From the NCBI GenBank assembly GCA_050743625.1, contig JBOGED010000364.1, forward strand, positions 1 to 27,918: a DNA stretch of 27,918 bases. The letters are read 5' to 3'. The translations under genes were made by a program, and so were the position numbers. Numbering within the stretch: position 1 is the first letter of the stretch; every line of letters starts with the position of its first letter. The notes beneath the pieces were generated by a model. It was not told the DNA's origin, did no database searches, and worked only from the letters and a program-made list of their open reading frames with translations. Below are positions 15,438 through 23,018 of this stretch, piece after piece. This stretch comes from JBOGED01 sp050743625 (GTDB taxonomy: Bacteria > Actinomycetota > Nitriliruptoria > Euzebyales > Egibacteraceae).

Positions 15438-16553
15438 CTAGAGACGCGCGAGGACGTCGAACTCCAGAGCGTCGGCGCGAGCGATGTAGACGTCCTGCAC
15501 GAGGTGGCGATTCCGCAGGTACACGCGACCTCGGGGACCCTCGTACCCGACCCCGTCGGCGACCCGCATCAGGTCGGGAACCTCCAGCGAGCCCGCCCGG
15601 CGGACGAGCGCGGCGAGCAACCTGACGCCCTCGTAGCAGGACTCGCCGAGGCTGTTGAGGACCGGAGCGCACGGCCCGAAGCGCTTGCTGTACCGACCGA
15701 CGAAGTCCAACGACCCGGGGTTGGCGAGCGACTCGAAGAAGCCCGCGGCCGAGTACAGGTTGCGCGTGGCGTTCGCGCCCGCCGCCAGCATCATGTTCTC
15801 TTCCATCAGGGGACTGAAGCGGAGGATGCTCGAGTCGAGCCCCGCATCCGCGAACGCCCGGCAGAAATGCACCGCATCCTCGCCAACTAAGAGCATCAGC
15901 ACCCCGTCGGAATGGCTACGCGCCACGCGCGCGACCACGTCGCTGAACGCCTCAGAGCCGAGCCCCACGTACACCTCGTCGCGGATCTCCGTGCGATGTT
16001 CGCGGGCATAGCAGCGCGCCGCCGCGGCGGATCCTCGCGGCCAGATGTAGTCGTCCCCAACGATGCACCAGCGCCCAACCCCGAGCTCGCGCTCGAGCCA
16101 ACGCATGGCCGGTCCCAGCTGCCGCCCTGGGGTCTCCCCCGCCAGGAACACGCCAGGCGTGCGCTCCCCTCCCTCGTACAACGGCGTGTAGACATACGGC
16201 ACTCGGCCATGCAGGCGAGGCGTGATCGCCTGACGGACGGCTGAGATGTGCCACCCCGTGACCGCCTCAACACGCCCTGAGCGGACAAGAAGCTCCACAC
16301 GCCTGGCCACGCGGTCGGGAGTGTCGCCACCATCCACAAGGATGAGCCGTAGCTCCCGTCCGAGCAGGCCCCCTTCGTCGTTTACCTCCTCGGCCGCGAG
16401 CCTGGCACATAAGGCGCAAGACGGGCCGAACATTCCGGCGGGGCCTTGCAAAGGAATGACGAGCGCAACGTTGACGGCGCGACCTCGCGTGCCGGAGGAT
16501 GATTCTCCGGGATCCCGGTCAACTGGGTCCGCGACCCACCCGGCCGAGCCCAC
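15438..16553 (-). CDS. AmiC-type amide-binding protein (type I periplasmic-binding fold)
   Basis: This 371-residue Peripla_BP_6-type protein resembles Pseudomonas AmiC, the cytoplasmic amide sensor. Matching features are the early NVALVIPLQGPAGMFG, the mid-protein TPLYEGGE and GDDYIWPRGS (AmiC has GSDYIYPRES). The C-terminus, YEGPRGRVYLRNRHLVQDVY, also matches. There is no convincing signal peptide or lipobox, so an intracellular sensor is more likely than a transport receptor, and no amide or urea ABC permease is nearby. The GTG start is the best available; a GTG at 16589 would overlap the divergent MarR gene. It probably reports amide to control the formamidase operon, perhaps through the MarR protein. 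Confidence 0.8.
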   Translation of the reverse strand: MGSAGWVADPVDRDPGESSSGTRGRAVNVALVIPLQGPAGMFGPSCALCARLAAEEVNDEGGLLGRELRLILVDGGDTPDRVARRVELLVRSGRVEAVTGWHISAVRQAITPRLHGRVPYVYTPLYEGGERTPGVFLAGETPGRQLGPAMRWLERELGVGRWCIVGDDYIWPRGSAAAARCYAREHRTEIRDEVYVGLGSEAFSDVVARVARSHSDGVLMLLVGEDAVHFCRAFADAGLDSSILRFSPLMEENMMLAAGANATRNLYSAAGFFESLANPGSLDFVGRYSKRFGPCAPVLNSLGESCYEGVRLLAALVRRAGSLEVPDLMRVADGVGYEGPRGRVYLRNRHLVQDVYIARADALEFDVLARL

Positions 16554-16564
16554 GCGGCATCGGC

Positions 16565-16578
16565 TATTGTTACAGTGA
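16565..16578 (+). promoter_or_regulatory. Probable promoter of a leaderless marR transcript
   Basis: A -10-like TATTGT (16565-16570) ends only seven bases before the ATG of the MarR gene and no ribosome-binding site is present. The transcript would therefore begin at or next to the start codon, as is common in actinobacteria. The 24-bp space shared with the divergent AmiC-like gene means that both start regions overlap, so one bound regulator could affect both. Confidence 0.4.
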
Positions 16579-17018
16579 TGTTGCGACACGATCAGGACCT
16601 CGCGCAGCGGCTCGTGGACATGCTAGATCGCTTGGACCGTGCGGTCGAGGCTGCGGTCGCTCCTGCCGACCCGGGGCCGCGGCTTAGCCGGGAGCTATGG
16701 CGAGTCCTGTTGCTGCTGAACGACGGCCGGGGCCACGCCATGGGCGAGGTCGCTGAGCGAGCGGGGGTCCCAGGGCCCACCGCGACCCGGCTGATCGATC
16801 GGCTCGTCGCCGACAATTGGGTGTACCGGCGCCCCGACCCCCTCGATCGCCGAAAGGTGGTCGTGCACCTGGCCGAGACCGGGCAGATGCGGCTGGAAGA
16901 GGTCATGAGCAAGGTGCGGGGTACGGTCGTCAACGTGATCGCCCAACTCGAAGAGGACGACCGCCGCCAGCTCCGCGAGGTGCTTCATCGCCTGACCGGG
17001 GCCATGCAGGAGACTTAA
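16578..17018 (+). CDS. MarR-family transcriptional regulator
   Basis: This 146-residue protein has a winged helix-turn-helix: LSRELWRVLLLLNDGRG, then MGEVAERAGVPGPTATRLIDRL (recognition helix) and the wing with RRPDPLDRRKVVVHLAETG. The DPLDRRKVV-type wing is typical of MarR. Helices at both ends form the dimer interface. It is divergent from the AmiC-type gene with overlapping start regions. It converges with the FmdB gene, stops three bases apart. In mycobacterial acetamidase operons a MarR-like AmiA protein works with an AmiC-type protein, so a similar amide-responsive role is likely here (inference). The ATG is chosen; a GTG one codon earlier is equivalent. Confidence 0.85.
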   Translation: MLRHDQDLAQRLVDMLDRLDRAVEAAVAPADPGPRLSRELWRVLLLLNDGRGHAMGEVAERAGVPGPTATRLIDRLVADNWVYRRPDPLDRRKVVVHLAETGQMRLEEVMSKVRGTVVNVIAQLEEDDRRQLREVLHRLTGAMQET

Positions 17019-17021
17019 CGC

Positions 17022-17249
17022 CTATTTTGGCGGGACGCGGGTCACGACCTCGGGCTCGTACGCGCTGCGCTCCTCACGTGCCAGAGCGTTCCCCAGAGCC
17101 TTTGGGATCCGTGCGAGCAACGGCGCCGAGAACGCCCGAGCAGCGTCGGTCGCACAGGTGGGGCATGCCATCCTGCGCGGCGCCGTACCCATTGGCCGGT
17201 CGACCTCGAAGGGGCCACAGCCGTTACATCGGTACTCGTAGGTCGCCAA
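17022..17249 (-). CDS. fmdB: FmdB-family zinc-ribbon protein
   Basis: This 75-residue protein begins (L/M)ATYEYRCNGCGPFEV, the hallmark of the FmdB putative regulatory family. Two Cys pairs (residues 8/11 and 29/32, CNGC and CPTC) should hold one zinc. The C-terminal half is basic and low-complexity. The TTG start is supported by GGAGG seven bases upstream; the longer frame to 17336 runs into cbtA. FmdB was first described beside a formamidase in Methylophilus, which fits the fmdA here. It lies 16 bp after cbtA and is probably in the same transcript. Confidence 0.82.
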   Translation of the reverse strand: MATYEYRCNGCGPFEVDRPMGTAPRRMACPTCATDAARAFSAPLLARIPKALGNALAREERSAYEPEVVTRVPPK

Positions 17250-17265
17250 GGGGAGGCCTCCTCGC

Positions 17266-18006
17266 TCACGTCGCTCTCTTGACCAGGTCTGGGTCCGCGC
17301 GCGCCGCCAAGAGGCCGAACAGCACCCCGGTGCCACCCCACAGCACGACCTGGATCGCGATCGAGCCGATCCGGAACGACCAGAGCAGGGTAGCCGGGAC
17401 GGCCACCTCGTCGGACAGTGAGGGCATCACCGCCAGCACCACCGCGCCCGCCGCCACCGTCCCCGCACCGAGCAGGACCTGCCGCAGGGGAACCGACAGC
17501 CGCGTCTTGCGCAGCGTGAGCGCCGCCGAGTACGACGCGGCCGCGAGCAGGAGCCCGACGACCCCCAAGCCCAGATAGAGGGTGGTACGCGTCCCGATGG
17601 TCGCGGGATCGCCCACCGTCGGCGGGTTCGCCGGGTACTTCAGGGCCGGGAAGAGCACCACCGCGGCCAACAGCACCGCGCTGGCCTTGAGGCTGCGGGC
17701 CCAGGCATCGCCCTGCAGCCGGCCCACCGACCACGCCATCAGCACACCGAACACCGCACCGACCGCCACGCCGATGAGCGCCGTACCCGCCACCAACCCG
17801 ATCCTCTGCACCGGCCGTGTCACCTCAGGCTCGACGGGCGCGTTGGCGGGCGCTTGCGCCTGCTCTTGCTCTTGCGCGGCCTGGGCCTCCTCGATCTGGA
17901 TCGCCGCGTCCACTGAGGGCTCGCCGACCAAAAGGCCGGCGAGCCCCGCGAGCAGCCCCGCCAACAGCCCGGCGACAATCCCGCGCTTGATGAAGGCCGC
18001 GATCAC
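17266..18006 (-). CDS. cbtA: CbtA-family cobalt transporter subunit
   Basis: This integral membrane protein of 246 residues matches the CbtA family in layout. A first helix (IKRGIVAGLLAGLLAGLAGLLVGEP) is followed by a hydrophilic, Glu/Gln/Ala-rich loop (EEAQAAQEQEQAQAPA). The GLVAGTALIGVAVGAVFGV helix and three more helix-rich segments follow, with FPALKYPANPPTVGDP between them. CbtA proteins are predicted cobalt importers, often under B12-riboswitch or metal-sensor control. The GTG start lies four bases after the cbtB stop. An RcnR/CsoR-like repressor gene is divergent from this pair, supporting a cobalt or nickel role. Confidence 0.87.
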   Translation of the reverse strand: MIAAFIKRGIVAGLLAGLLAGLAGLLVGEPSVDAAIQIEEAQAAQEQEQAQAPANAPVEPEVTRPVQRIGLVAGTALIGVAVGAVFGVLMAWSVGRLQGDAWARSLKASAVLLAAVVLFPALKYPANPPTVGDPATIGTRTTLYLGLGVVGLLLAAASYSAALTLRKTRLSVPLRQVLLGAGTVAAGAVVLAVMPSLSDEVAVPATLLWSFRIGSIAIQVVLWGGTGVLFGLLAARADPDLVKRAT

Positions 18007-18010
18007 GGTG

Positions 18011-18211
18011 TCAGTGGCACGGAACGCCGAGCAGGTGGCGGGCGTCGTGGAAGAACTCGTGGAGGACGCCGCCCTTGTCCGCCATCGCGTGGGTCATCGT
18101 CGAGGCCAATGCGCCTTGGTCGAACGCGACGATGTAGAGCAGTAGATAGGTCAGGACCAGCACGGCCAGCGCCGGCCACAGCAGCTCTTTGAGGGTCAGA
18201 GTAGGGGTCAA
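18011..18211 (-). CDS. cbtB: CbtB-family cobalt transporter subunit, second copy
   Basis: This 66-residue protein has one transmembrane helix (LLWPALAVLVLTYLLLYIVA) and the C-terminal FHDARHLLGVPCH signature. The TTG start has GGAGGA seven bases upstream; a longer frame to 18352 crosses the operator region. It is first in the cbtB-cbtA-fmdB transcript. Its last 22 or so codons are identical in DNA to the copy at 9784-9993, while the N-terminal halves differ. Confidence 0.87.
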   Translation of the reverse strand: MTPTLTLKELLWPALAVLVLTYLLLYIVAFDQGALASTMTHAMADKGGVLHEFFHDARHLLGVPCH

Positions 18212-18271
18212 GTGGATTTCCTCCTGGGGATCGGCTACCTCGTCGCCGGACTGAACGCCGCTTTGTCCCGC

Positions 18272-18294
18272 CCGGGGGGTCAGCGGCCCCCCGG
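18272..18294. promoter_or_regulatory. G6/C6 palindrome, candidate RcnR/CsoR operator
   Basis: CCGGGGGG and CCCCCCGG form perfect 8-base arms around a 7-base centre in the 241-bp space between divergent cbtB and the RcnR/CsoR-type gene. Repressors of this family bind DNA with G/C tracts flanked by inverted repeats (RcnR: TACT-G6-N-AGTA). The site is 61 bp upstream of the cbtB start and about 160 bp upstream of the regulator, so repression of cbtBA is the likelier function. No other feature is seen in the rest of this intergenic space. Confidence 0.55.
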
Positions 18295-18452
18295 AGAGCG
18301 GCGACGATGCGGGGGCTCTGCGAGGTGGGCTACCCGATCTGAGTATGGACATCGCCCACGGCGACGTCTAGGACCTTCGTGGGTACCAAGGGAAGCGCGG
18401 GAGCCCCATCGGTCGGAGGCTGATATTGTCGGAACAGAAGCAAGGAGGGCGG

Positions 18453-18728
18453 GTGAGTCACTACAGCGATCCAGCGGTCAAGGCTGACCTGTTACGGCGA
18501 CTCGCCCGTGCCGAGGGGCATGTCCGCGCGCTCCGAGCGATGATCGACCGGGGTGAGCCCTGCGCCGACGTGCTGGTCCAGGTGTCCGCGGTGCAAGGTG
18601 CCCTTCATCGGGTCGCCGGGCTATTGCTCGAGAACCACGTGACCGCCTACCTCATCGAGGACGACGCGGAGCGCCGGTCAGACGCGATCGAAGGGCTACG
18701 GAAGAGCATCCGACAATACCTCCGCTGA
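18453..18728 (+). CDS. Metal-sensing repressor, RcnR/CsoR/FrmR family
   Basis: This is a 91-residue all-helical repressor of the CsoR/RcnR family (DUF156). Starting at the GTG with AGGAGG just upstream, the protein begins VSHYSDP. That puts His at position 3, the N-terminal ligand typical of the nickel/cobalt sensor RcnR. Other expected ligands are Cys37 (EPCADVL) and His62 (LLENHV). The position of RcnR His64 is Tyr66 here, so the site is not identical to either RcnR or copper CsoR. A longer frame from 18426 would bury the His. It is divergent from cbtBA, so Co(II) or Ni(II)-controlled repression of cbtBA is the likely role; formaldehyde sensing as in FrmR is the alternative. Confidence 0.85.
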   Translation: MSHYSDPAVKADLLRRLARAEGHVRALRAMIDRGEPCADVLVQVSAVQGALHRVAGLLLENHVTAYLIEDDAERRSDAIEGLRKSIRQYLR

Positions 18729-18788
18729 GCTCTCCAGTACCTCCGCTGAGGTTCGATGTTGCGGGCCGCATGAGGTAAGGGAATCCTT

Positions 18789-19730
18789 GTGCTCATGGGT
18801 GCAGCCATCAACGGGGTCGGCATGCTCGGTAAACCCACACCCGGTGAGGACCCAATCGCCACGTACGGCCGGCTGCTCGCCGCGCGCCACCAGCTCAACC
18901 TCGGCGACCCCCTGACGGAACTCCTGCAACCCGAACGCGCCGAGGCGTCCCGGTGGTTACCCCTCGCCGAGGTACTCGCGCCGGAGAGCGAGGTGCTCAC
19001 CGAGGTCGTGAGCGCCCACCAGCGCGCCGCCCAGGCCTGGGACACCCATATCGCCGCCGCGCTGGTGCTCAAGATGTTCTCCGTGCAGCTGATCTGGCCC
19101 GTCCTGCTGCCCTGGGCCACCGAGCGCCGCGTGCCAGAGCTCACGATGGCGAATACCTGGGTACGAGTCGAGAGCGGCGGGCGGTTGCGCGGCCTGCGCC
19201 TGGAGGTTCCCCGCTTCGCGGTCCTCCCCCAAGATCCCGTTGCCGGGCACCCCGACGCCGTGCCCCTCGACGACGAGAAGGCACTGCTCGAATGGCTCGA
19301 CGAGCACGTCCTCGCCGCGGCCATCACACGAGCGGTTGAGGTCATGCGTGCCCGCTACCGGGTCAGTGCCCGCTTGGCCTGGGGTAACGTCGCCCCGACC
19401 GCCAACGGGCTGTTCCAACGGCTGGCCGCGGCGCTCGGAGAGGATGCGCTGCGTCCCAGCCGCGAGGCGTTCTTCGCCCGCCGCCCCGATCTCGCCGAGA
19501 TGCTCAAGCACGTCCGGTTCGACGACGGCACGCCGGCGGGACGCCTCCAACCCATGCGCACGGTCTGCTGCCTCATCTACAAGGCGGGTGACGGCACCTT
19601 CTGTGGCACCTGCCCGCTCATTCCCCTGGCCACCCGCATCGCTCGCTACGAGGCCTACTGCCGCGGCGAAGGATGGCTCCCCCTGACCGCGGCCGACCGC
19701 GCGAGGCGCGGCGCAACGCCAGCCTCTTGA
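18789..19730 (+). CDS. FhuF-like siderophore-iron reductase with [2Fe-2S] C-terminus
   Basis: This is a 313-residue cytoplasmic protein. The C-terminal motif CCLIYKAGDGTFCGTC (CC-x10-C-x2-C) is the iron-sulfur cluster site of FhuF, which reduces ferric siderophores to release iron. The middle has the FhuF-type LAWGNVAPTANGLF segment. The N-terminal half (TYGRLLAARHQLNLGDPLTELLQPE) is family-typical in position only. The GTG start has AAGGG seven bases upstream; an ATG two codons later is possible. It lies 60 bp after the metal repressor and upstream of a siderophore/cobalamin-type importer, a common arrangement. Confidence 0.82.
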   Translation: MLMGAAINGVGMLGKPTPGEDPIATYGRLLAARHQLNLGDPLTELLQPERAEASRWLPLAEVLAPESEVLTEVVSAHQRAAQAWDTHIAAALVLKMFSVQLIWPVLLPWATERRVPELTMANTWVRVESGGRLRGLRLEVPRFAVLPQDPVAGHPDAVPLDDEKALLEWLDEHVLAAAITRAVEVMRARYRVSARLAWGNVAPTANGLFQRLAAALGEDALRPSREAFFARRPDLAEMLKHVRFDDGTPAGRLQPMRTVCCLIYKAGDGTFCGTCPLIPLATRIARYEAYCRGEGWLPLTAADRARRGATPAS

Positions 19731-19777
19731 CATAACACTGCTGCTCAGGGACAGTATCTCCTAGCACCCCCTGCGGG

Positions 19778-19793
19778 ACGGGACTGTTCCCGT
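19778..19793 (+). terminator. Short stem-loop after the FhuF-like gene
   Basis: ACGGGA and TCCCGT pair around a 4-base loop, 48 bp after the stop of the FhuF-like gene, followed by TCGCCATTCGCC rather than a T-run. It is a weak intrinsic-terminator candidate. Nothing else was recognised in the 248 bp up to the permease gene. Confidence 0.3.
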
Positions 19794-19978
19794 TCGCCAT
19801 TCGCCATAGGGTTTGAGCGCCGTCTCGCGCTCACGCCACCCGGTGGGTCACGGTCTTGCGGGCCGGTGGTACGACCGGAGCTCCGGCTGCGCGGCGCGGA
19901 TAGCGCGCCGTTCAGCATGGCGTCCGAGCTATCGTCCACTGACCCTGCTGACAGCGGGTAGCGAAGGCTTCAGGCGAA

Positions 19979-21112
19979 ATGACGGCGGTGCGGCCAGCCG
20001 ACGTGCGGGCGCGGCCCAGCTCATCAGATCCACCCGCGGAGGCGAGGCAGGGTAGGCGGTCGCCGCTGCCCCTCGGCACGCGGGGTACGCGGGTGCTGCT
20101 CGGGTGCCTCGCCGCGGGTGTTGTCGTAAGCGTCACGCTCGCGGTTGGGGCGGGACCCGTGCGCATGCCCGCGCGAACCGTGTGGGCCATCATCGGCCAT
20201 CACGTCCTCGGAGTGCCGGCGGAGCCCTCGTGGGGCACCGCGGCGGACCACATCGTCTGGCTGGTCCGGCTGCCCCGCGTGCTCATGGCCGTAGTGGTAG
20301 GCGGGGGTCTCGCGGTCGTAGGCGTGGCGTTCCAGGCGCTGGTGCGCAACGCACTGGCCGATCCTTACCTGCTGGGTGCCTCCTCTGGCGCGTCGGTCGG
20401 GGCGACAGCCGTGATCGTGTTGGGAGTGTTCTCCGGGCTCGGCACCTACGCCTTGAGCGCCGCGGCCTTCGCCGGCGCCCTGGTCGCGGTGGTCCTGGTG
20501 TTCGTCATCGCGCGATCGGCTGGCGGGGTCACGCCGCTGCGGCTCATCCTGTCGGGGACCGCGATGGCGGCGGTGTTCGCGTCGGTCACGAGCTTCCTCA
20601 TCCTTGCCGTGAACCGTGAGGCGGCGCGAGCGGTGATGTTCTGGCTGCTCGGCAGCCTCGCCCCCGCCAGGTGGGCCTTCTTGGGGCTGCCCACGGGAGT
20701 GGTGCTGCTCGGCACGTGCTGGCTGCTGTTGCAGGCTCGCCTGTTGAACGCCCTCGTGATCGGTGACGACACCGCCACGACGCTGGGCGTGGACGTCCGC
20801 CGCCTCCGGCGGAGCCTGATCACCGTCGCCTCGCTGGTGACCGGCGTGCTCGTCGCGGTCAGCGGGACGATCGGGTTCGTGGGACTGATGATCCCCCACC
20901 TCGCCCGGCTCGTCTCCGGGAGCGACCATCGCCGGGTACTGCCCGTTTCCGCGCTGTCGGGCGCCGTGTTCCTCGTGTGGGCCGACGTCGGCGCCAGAAT
21001 GCTGATCGCTCCCGCCGAGCTGCCGATCGGGGTGATCACATCACTGGTCGGCGCGCCGTTCTTCGTGCTGCTCATGCGCCGCAGCGGCTACGGGCAGGGG
21101 AGAGCCACATGA
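19979..21112 (+). CDS. FecCD/BtuC-type ABC importer permease
   Basis: This is an inner-membrane permease of 377 residues for siderophores, haem or cobalamin. After a hydrophilic N-terminus of about 35 residues come roughly ten transmembrane helices. The family signature FQALVRNALADPYLLGASSGAS includes the conserved RNPLAxPxxLG-like segment. The C-terminal GFVGLMIPHLARLVSGSDHR is the coupling region contacting the ATPase. The ATG has only a weak AGG upstream. The stop overlaps the ATPase start as ATGA. Substrate cannot be fixed; the cobalt genes upstream make cobalamin possible and the FhuF-like gene favours a ferric siderophore. Confidence 0.88.
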   Translation: MTAVRPADVRARPSSSDPPAEARQGRRSPLPLGTRGTRVLLGCLAAGVVVSVTLAVGAGPVRMPARTVWAIIGHHVLGVPAEPSWGTAADHIVWLVRLPRVLMAVVVGGGLAVVGVAFQALVRNALADPYLLGASSGASVGATAVIVLGVFSGLGTYALSAAAFAGALVAVVLVFVIARSAGGVTPLRLILSGTAMAAVFASVTSFLILAVNREAARAVMFWLLGSLAPARWAFLGLPTGVVLLGTCWLLLQARLLNALVIGDDTATTLGVDVRRLRRSLITVASLVTGVLVAVSGTIGFVGLMIPHLARLVSGSDHRRVLPVSALSGAVFLVWADVGARMLIAPAELPIGVITSLVGAPFFVLLMRRSGYGQGRAT

Positions 21113-21918
21113 GCCTCGCCTACGACCACGTCAGCGTGACGGCCGACGGCAGGCGCATCGTCACCGACGTGACGTTACGCGTTCCCTCCGGTGGGCTCGT
21201 CGGGCTGATCGGCCCCAACGGCAGCGGCAAATCCACCCTGCTGCGCACTGCCTACCGGATGCTGCGACCCAGCGCGGGAGCCGTCTGGCTCGGCGGGGAC
21301 GACGTCCATCGCCTTCCGAGCCGGACCGTGGCGCGACGGCTCGCGGTCGTACGCCAAGAGCAGGACGGCGACTTCGAGTTCACGGTCACCGAGACGGTGG
21401 CGATGGGCCGGACCCCGCACAAGGGACTGCTGGACCGCGAGGCGGACGAAGACCGTCGGCTCGTCGCCGACGCCCTCGAGCGTGTCGGGATGGGATCGTT
21501 CGCCGACCGTCGCTTCGTCACGCTTTCAGGTGGCGAGAAGCAGCGCGTGCTCGTCGCTCGCGCGATCGCGCAGCGAGCCCGCTACCTGCTGCTGGACGAG
21601 CCCACCAACCACCTCGACGTGCGCTACCAGCTCGAGATCATGGACCTCGTCGCCGGGCTTGGCGCCACGGTCCTCGCCGCCCTGCACGACCTCAACATCG
21701 CGGCGGCCTACTGCGACCGCGTCTACGTCCTGCAGGCCGGCAGGATCGTCGCCTCCGGCGGCCCCGACGAGGTGCTCACCCCCGACCTGGTCGAGCAGGT
21801 CTACGGCGTCCGCGCCGGGGTGGTGCGCCATCCGCTGACCGGCGACCGGCAGCTGTGTTTCCTCTCCCCCAGCCGCGGCGCGCTGCTCACCGCGGTCGCC
21901 CCAGCACAAGAGGAGTAG
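21109..21918 (+). CDS. FecE/BtuD-type ABC importer ATPase
   Basis: This is a cytoplasmic ATPase of 269 residues with Walker A GPNGSGKST, the Q-loop VVRQEQDGDFEFTVTE, the signature LSGGEKQRV, Walker B YLLLDEPTNHLD and the H-loop ALHDLN. It belongs to the FepC/FhuC/BtuD group. The ATG overlaps the permease stop by 4 bp, and the binding-protein gene starts three bases after its stop. The three genes form a standard permease-ATPase-receptor operon. Confidence 0.9.
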   Translation: MSLAYDHVSVTADGRRIVTDVTLRVPSGGLVGLIGPNGSGKSTLLRTAYRMLRPSAGAVWLGGDDVHRLPSRTVARRLAVVRQEQDGDFEFTVTETVAMGRTPHKGLLDREADEDRRLVADALERVGMGSFADRRFVTLSGGEKQRVLVARAIAQRARYLLLDEPTNHLDVRYQLEIMDLVAGLGATVLAALHDLNIAAAYCDRVYVLQAGRIVASGGPDEVLTPDLVEQVYGVRAGVVRHPLTGDRQLCFLSPSRGALLTAVAPAQEE

Positions 21919-21921
21919 CTC

Positions 21922-22929
21922 ATGCGTACCATCCTGGCGGCCATGGTCGCGGTCCTGATCGTCATTGCCGCGTCCTGGCAGCCGTTGGCGGCAGCCGAGG
22001 GCGGTCCCGTCACGGTCGAGAACTGCGGCCAGCGGCTGACGTTCGACGAGGCCCCGCAACGAGCGATCACCAACGACGTGAACATGGCCGAGTTCATGTT
22101 CGCCCTCGGGCTCGAGGACCACATGCTCGGCCGCCTCACCTACGGGGGCGCCAACGACGAGTACACCCACGGAGAGGACACCGGCCCTTGGAAGGACAGC
22201 TTCGAGCGCGTGCCGCACCTCGGTACCGAGTTCGGCAAGGAGGCCCTCATCGGCGCTCAGCCGGACTTCGTGTTCGCAGGTTGGAACTACGGGTTCCAAC
22301 GCGACTCGGACATCACGCCCGCCTCGTTGGCCGAGGTTGGGATTCCTTCATACGTCCTGACCGAGACGTGCGGCGGGGAGGGCGGCCCACGCGGCGACCG
22401 TGAGGTCATGGACGGTGTGATTCACGACTTGCGGAACCTCGGCGCGATCTTCCGTGTCCCCGAGCGGGCCGAGGCCGTGATCGCGCAGTTCGAGGCCGAT
22501 CTCGACCAGGCGCGGGAAACCGGCCCTCAAGACGACCCCGTCCGCGTGTTCCTCTACGACTCGGGTGGCGACGAGGGGCCTTTGAGCTCCGGGGCCCACG
22601 GCGGGCCGCAGGGCATCATCGAGGCGGCCGGCGGGGAGAACATCTTCGGCGACCTCGCCGACTCTTGGACCACCGTGAACTGGGAGACCGTGATCGCCCG
22701 CGACCCCGAGGTCATTGCGATCGTCGACTACACCTACGAAGGCAACACCGGCCCCCAGACCGTCGAGGAAAAGATCGCGTACTTGAAGGCGAAACCCGAG
22801 CTGGCCGATGTCACCGCCGTCCGCGAGAACCGGTTCTTCGTCCTGACCTACGCCGACTGGGTCGCCTCCCCCCGCAACGCCCAAGCCGCGCTCACCCTCG
22901 CCCGGGAACTCACGACCCTTCGGCGGTAG
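21922..22929 (+). CDS. FecB/BtuF-type ABC substrate-binding protein
   Basis: This is an exported binding protein (Peripla_BP_2 class), 335 residues. The N-terminal signal peptide (MRTILAAMVAVLIVIAASW, cleavage near AAA/EGG) has no lipobox Cys, so it is secreted or periplasm-like rather than lipid-anchored. Class features are TVENCGQRLTFDEAPQRAI, a backbone helix linking two lobes, and DPEVIAIVDYTYEG. Cys37 and the TCGGEGG segment are extra cysteines. It is coupled to the ATPase gene. Ligand options are ferric siderophore or cobalamin. The receptor at 7120-8172 could be a second one for the same transporter. Confidence 0.87.
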   Translation: MRTILAAMVAVLIVIAASWQPLAAAEGGPVTVENCGQRLTFDEAPQRAITNDVNMAEFMFALGLEDHMLGRLTYGGANDEYTHGEDTGPWKDSFERVPHLGTEFGKEALIGAQPDFVFAGWNYGFQRDSDITPASLAEVGIPSYVLTETCGGEGGPRGDREVMDGVIHDLRNLGAIFRVPERAEAVIAQFEADLDQARETGPQDDPVRVFLYDSGGDEGPLSSGAHGGPQGIIEAAGGENIFGDLADSWTTVNWETVIARDPEVIAIVDYTYEGNTGPQTVEEKIAYLKAKPELADVTAVRENRFFVLTYADWVASPRNAQAALTLARELTTLRR

Positions 22930-23018
22930 AGCGGCACGCGGCTATGATCTCGTGTGGCATCGCGTGTCGATGGCGGGCTGCGTCAGGCATGGAGGTGCCG
23001 TACTCCGAGGGGTCATTC

